A DNA stretch of 7,513 nt, from assembly GCA_030616165.1 (NCBI GenBank), contig JAUWXV010000185.1:1-7513 (forward strand), given 5' to 3'. Of the stretch, positions 7,148 through 7,513 are shown one piece after another (within the stretch, counting starts at the first letter, position 1; each line of letters begins with the position of its first letter). This DNA is from a bacterium. Lineage in GTDB: Bacteria; SM23-31; JAUVVT01. Both the position numbers and the translations under genes were made by a program. The notes below the pieces were generated by a model, which saw nothing but the letters and a program-made list of their open reading frames with translations, did no database searches and was not told where the DNA came from.

Positions 7148-7251
7148 TCTTATTATTGATTTGTTTGATTTTGTGATAAGTATTGTTTGAGGATTTGGAA
7201 TATAGTTTGATTTTAATCTTTTAAATTTAAAAATAAATTATTAACAATATT
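7148..7251 (+). other. T-rich intergenic spacer with three GTTTGA copies
   Basis: This 104-bp gap separates the methyltransferase from the last glycosyltransferase. GTTTGA occurs at 7163-7168, 7185-7190 and 7205-7210, spaced 22 and 20 bases apart, close to two helical turns. A TTAAATTTAA palindrome lies at 7221-7230. No terminator hairpin or convincing promoter can be named. A stop at 7234-7236 closes the frame of the following gene, so that gene begins after it. Confidence 0.45.
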
Positions 7252-7513
7252 GTGAATGAAAAAAATAGACCTAAAATTTATATTGTATTATTAAACTGGA
7301 ACGGATATAATTTAACGAGAGAGTGTATTTTGTCACTTTTAGATATAAAATATACTAATTATCAAATCGTTACTGTAGATAACGGTTCAGATGATGATTC
7401 ATATTCGAAATTATACGGAGAATTCAGTGAAAAGGTAGATTTTATAAAAAATGAAAAGAATTTGGGTTTTGCAGAATGTAATAATGCTGGTATTAAATAT
7501 TCCGTTGAACAAG
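7252..7513 (+). CDS. GT-A family-2 glycosyltransferase, 5' part only (rhamnosyltransferase-like)
   Basis: The gene runs off the right edge; 87 codons are visible. The product opens with IVLLNWNG (11-18) and NLTRECILSLL (20-30), continues with VTVDNGSDDDS (40-50) and then NEKNLGFAECNNAGI (67-81). This is the nucleotide-binding half of GT2 enzymes of the WbbL/rhamnosyltransferase type: the Asp of VDNGSDD contacts the nucleotide, and N-x-G-F-A-x-x-N-N is the subfamily hallmark. The DxD-like metal motif and acceptor region lie outside the window. It probably adds a deoxyhexose such as rhamnose to the repeat unit, but the donor is inferred only from subfamily resemblance. In this frame an upstream stop (7234-7236) leaves GTG 7252 as the only usual start codon before the conserved region. 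An ATG at 7256 is in the wrong frame and would fit only if the A7 tract at 7259-7265 had one more A. Confidence 0.88.
   Translation, partial: MNEKNRPKIYIVLLNWNGYNLTRECILSLLDIKYTNYQIVTVDNGSDDDSYSKLYGEFSEKVDFIKNEKNLGFAECNNAGIKYSVEQ

Overview
The window is a piece of a surface-polysaccharide (O-antigen, capsule or exopolysaccharide) biosynthesis locus from an AT-rich bacterium; by eye about a quarter to a third of the bases are G or C. All seven genes lie on the + strand. Most starts lack a good Shine-Dalgarno sequence and have an A-rich leader instead. Arg is mostly AGA/AGG and Ile is often ATA. This suits a low-GC lineage with weak Shine-Dalgarno use, such as a Bacteroidota/Ignavibacteria-type organism, but the window alone does not fix the taxon.

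Positions 1-6049 hold five closely packed genes with gaps of about 13-29 bp, which looks like one operon. They are a D-glucuronyl C5-epimerase-family protein (start possibly upstream of the window), a Gfo/Idh/MocA sugar-nucleotide dehydrogenase, a DegT/DnrJ/EryC1/StrS PLP aminotransferase, a GT-B (family-4-like) glycosyltransferase, and a multi-spanning O-antigen polymerase/ligase-like membrane protein. After a 198-bp AT-rich spacer comes a class I SAM methyltransferase. After another 104-bp spacer comes the 5' end of a GT-A family-2 glycosyltransferase of the rhamnosyltransferase-like type, which runs off the right edge.

Read together, the dehydrogenase and aminotransferase should install a 3-amino group on a nucleotide sugar (a WbpB/WbpE- or GnnA/GnnB-type pair). 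The glycosyltransferases assemble the repeat unit, the polytopic protein polymerises or ligates it, and the methyltransferase may decorate or cap it. The C5-epimerase homologue suggests a uronic acid in the glycan that could be converted from D-gluco to L-ido configuration, an uncommon feature for a bacterial polysaccharide. No initiating phosphoglycosyltransferase, flippase, chain-length regulator, N-acetyltransferase or UDP-sugar 2-epimerase is visible, so the locus continues on one or both sides.

The most notable observations are the vertebrate-heparan-epimerase-like protein at the left edge, the apparent Tyr-to-Asn change at one of its catalytic positions, and the start of the last gene, where one extra A in an A7 tract would swap a GTG start for a good ATG start. 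No RNA genes, insertion sequences, CRISPR arrays or convincing terminators were found.
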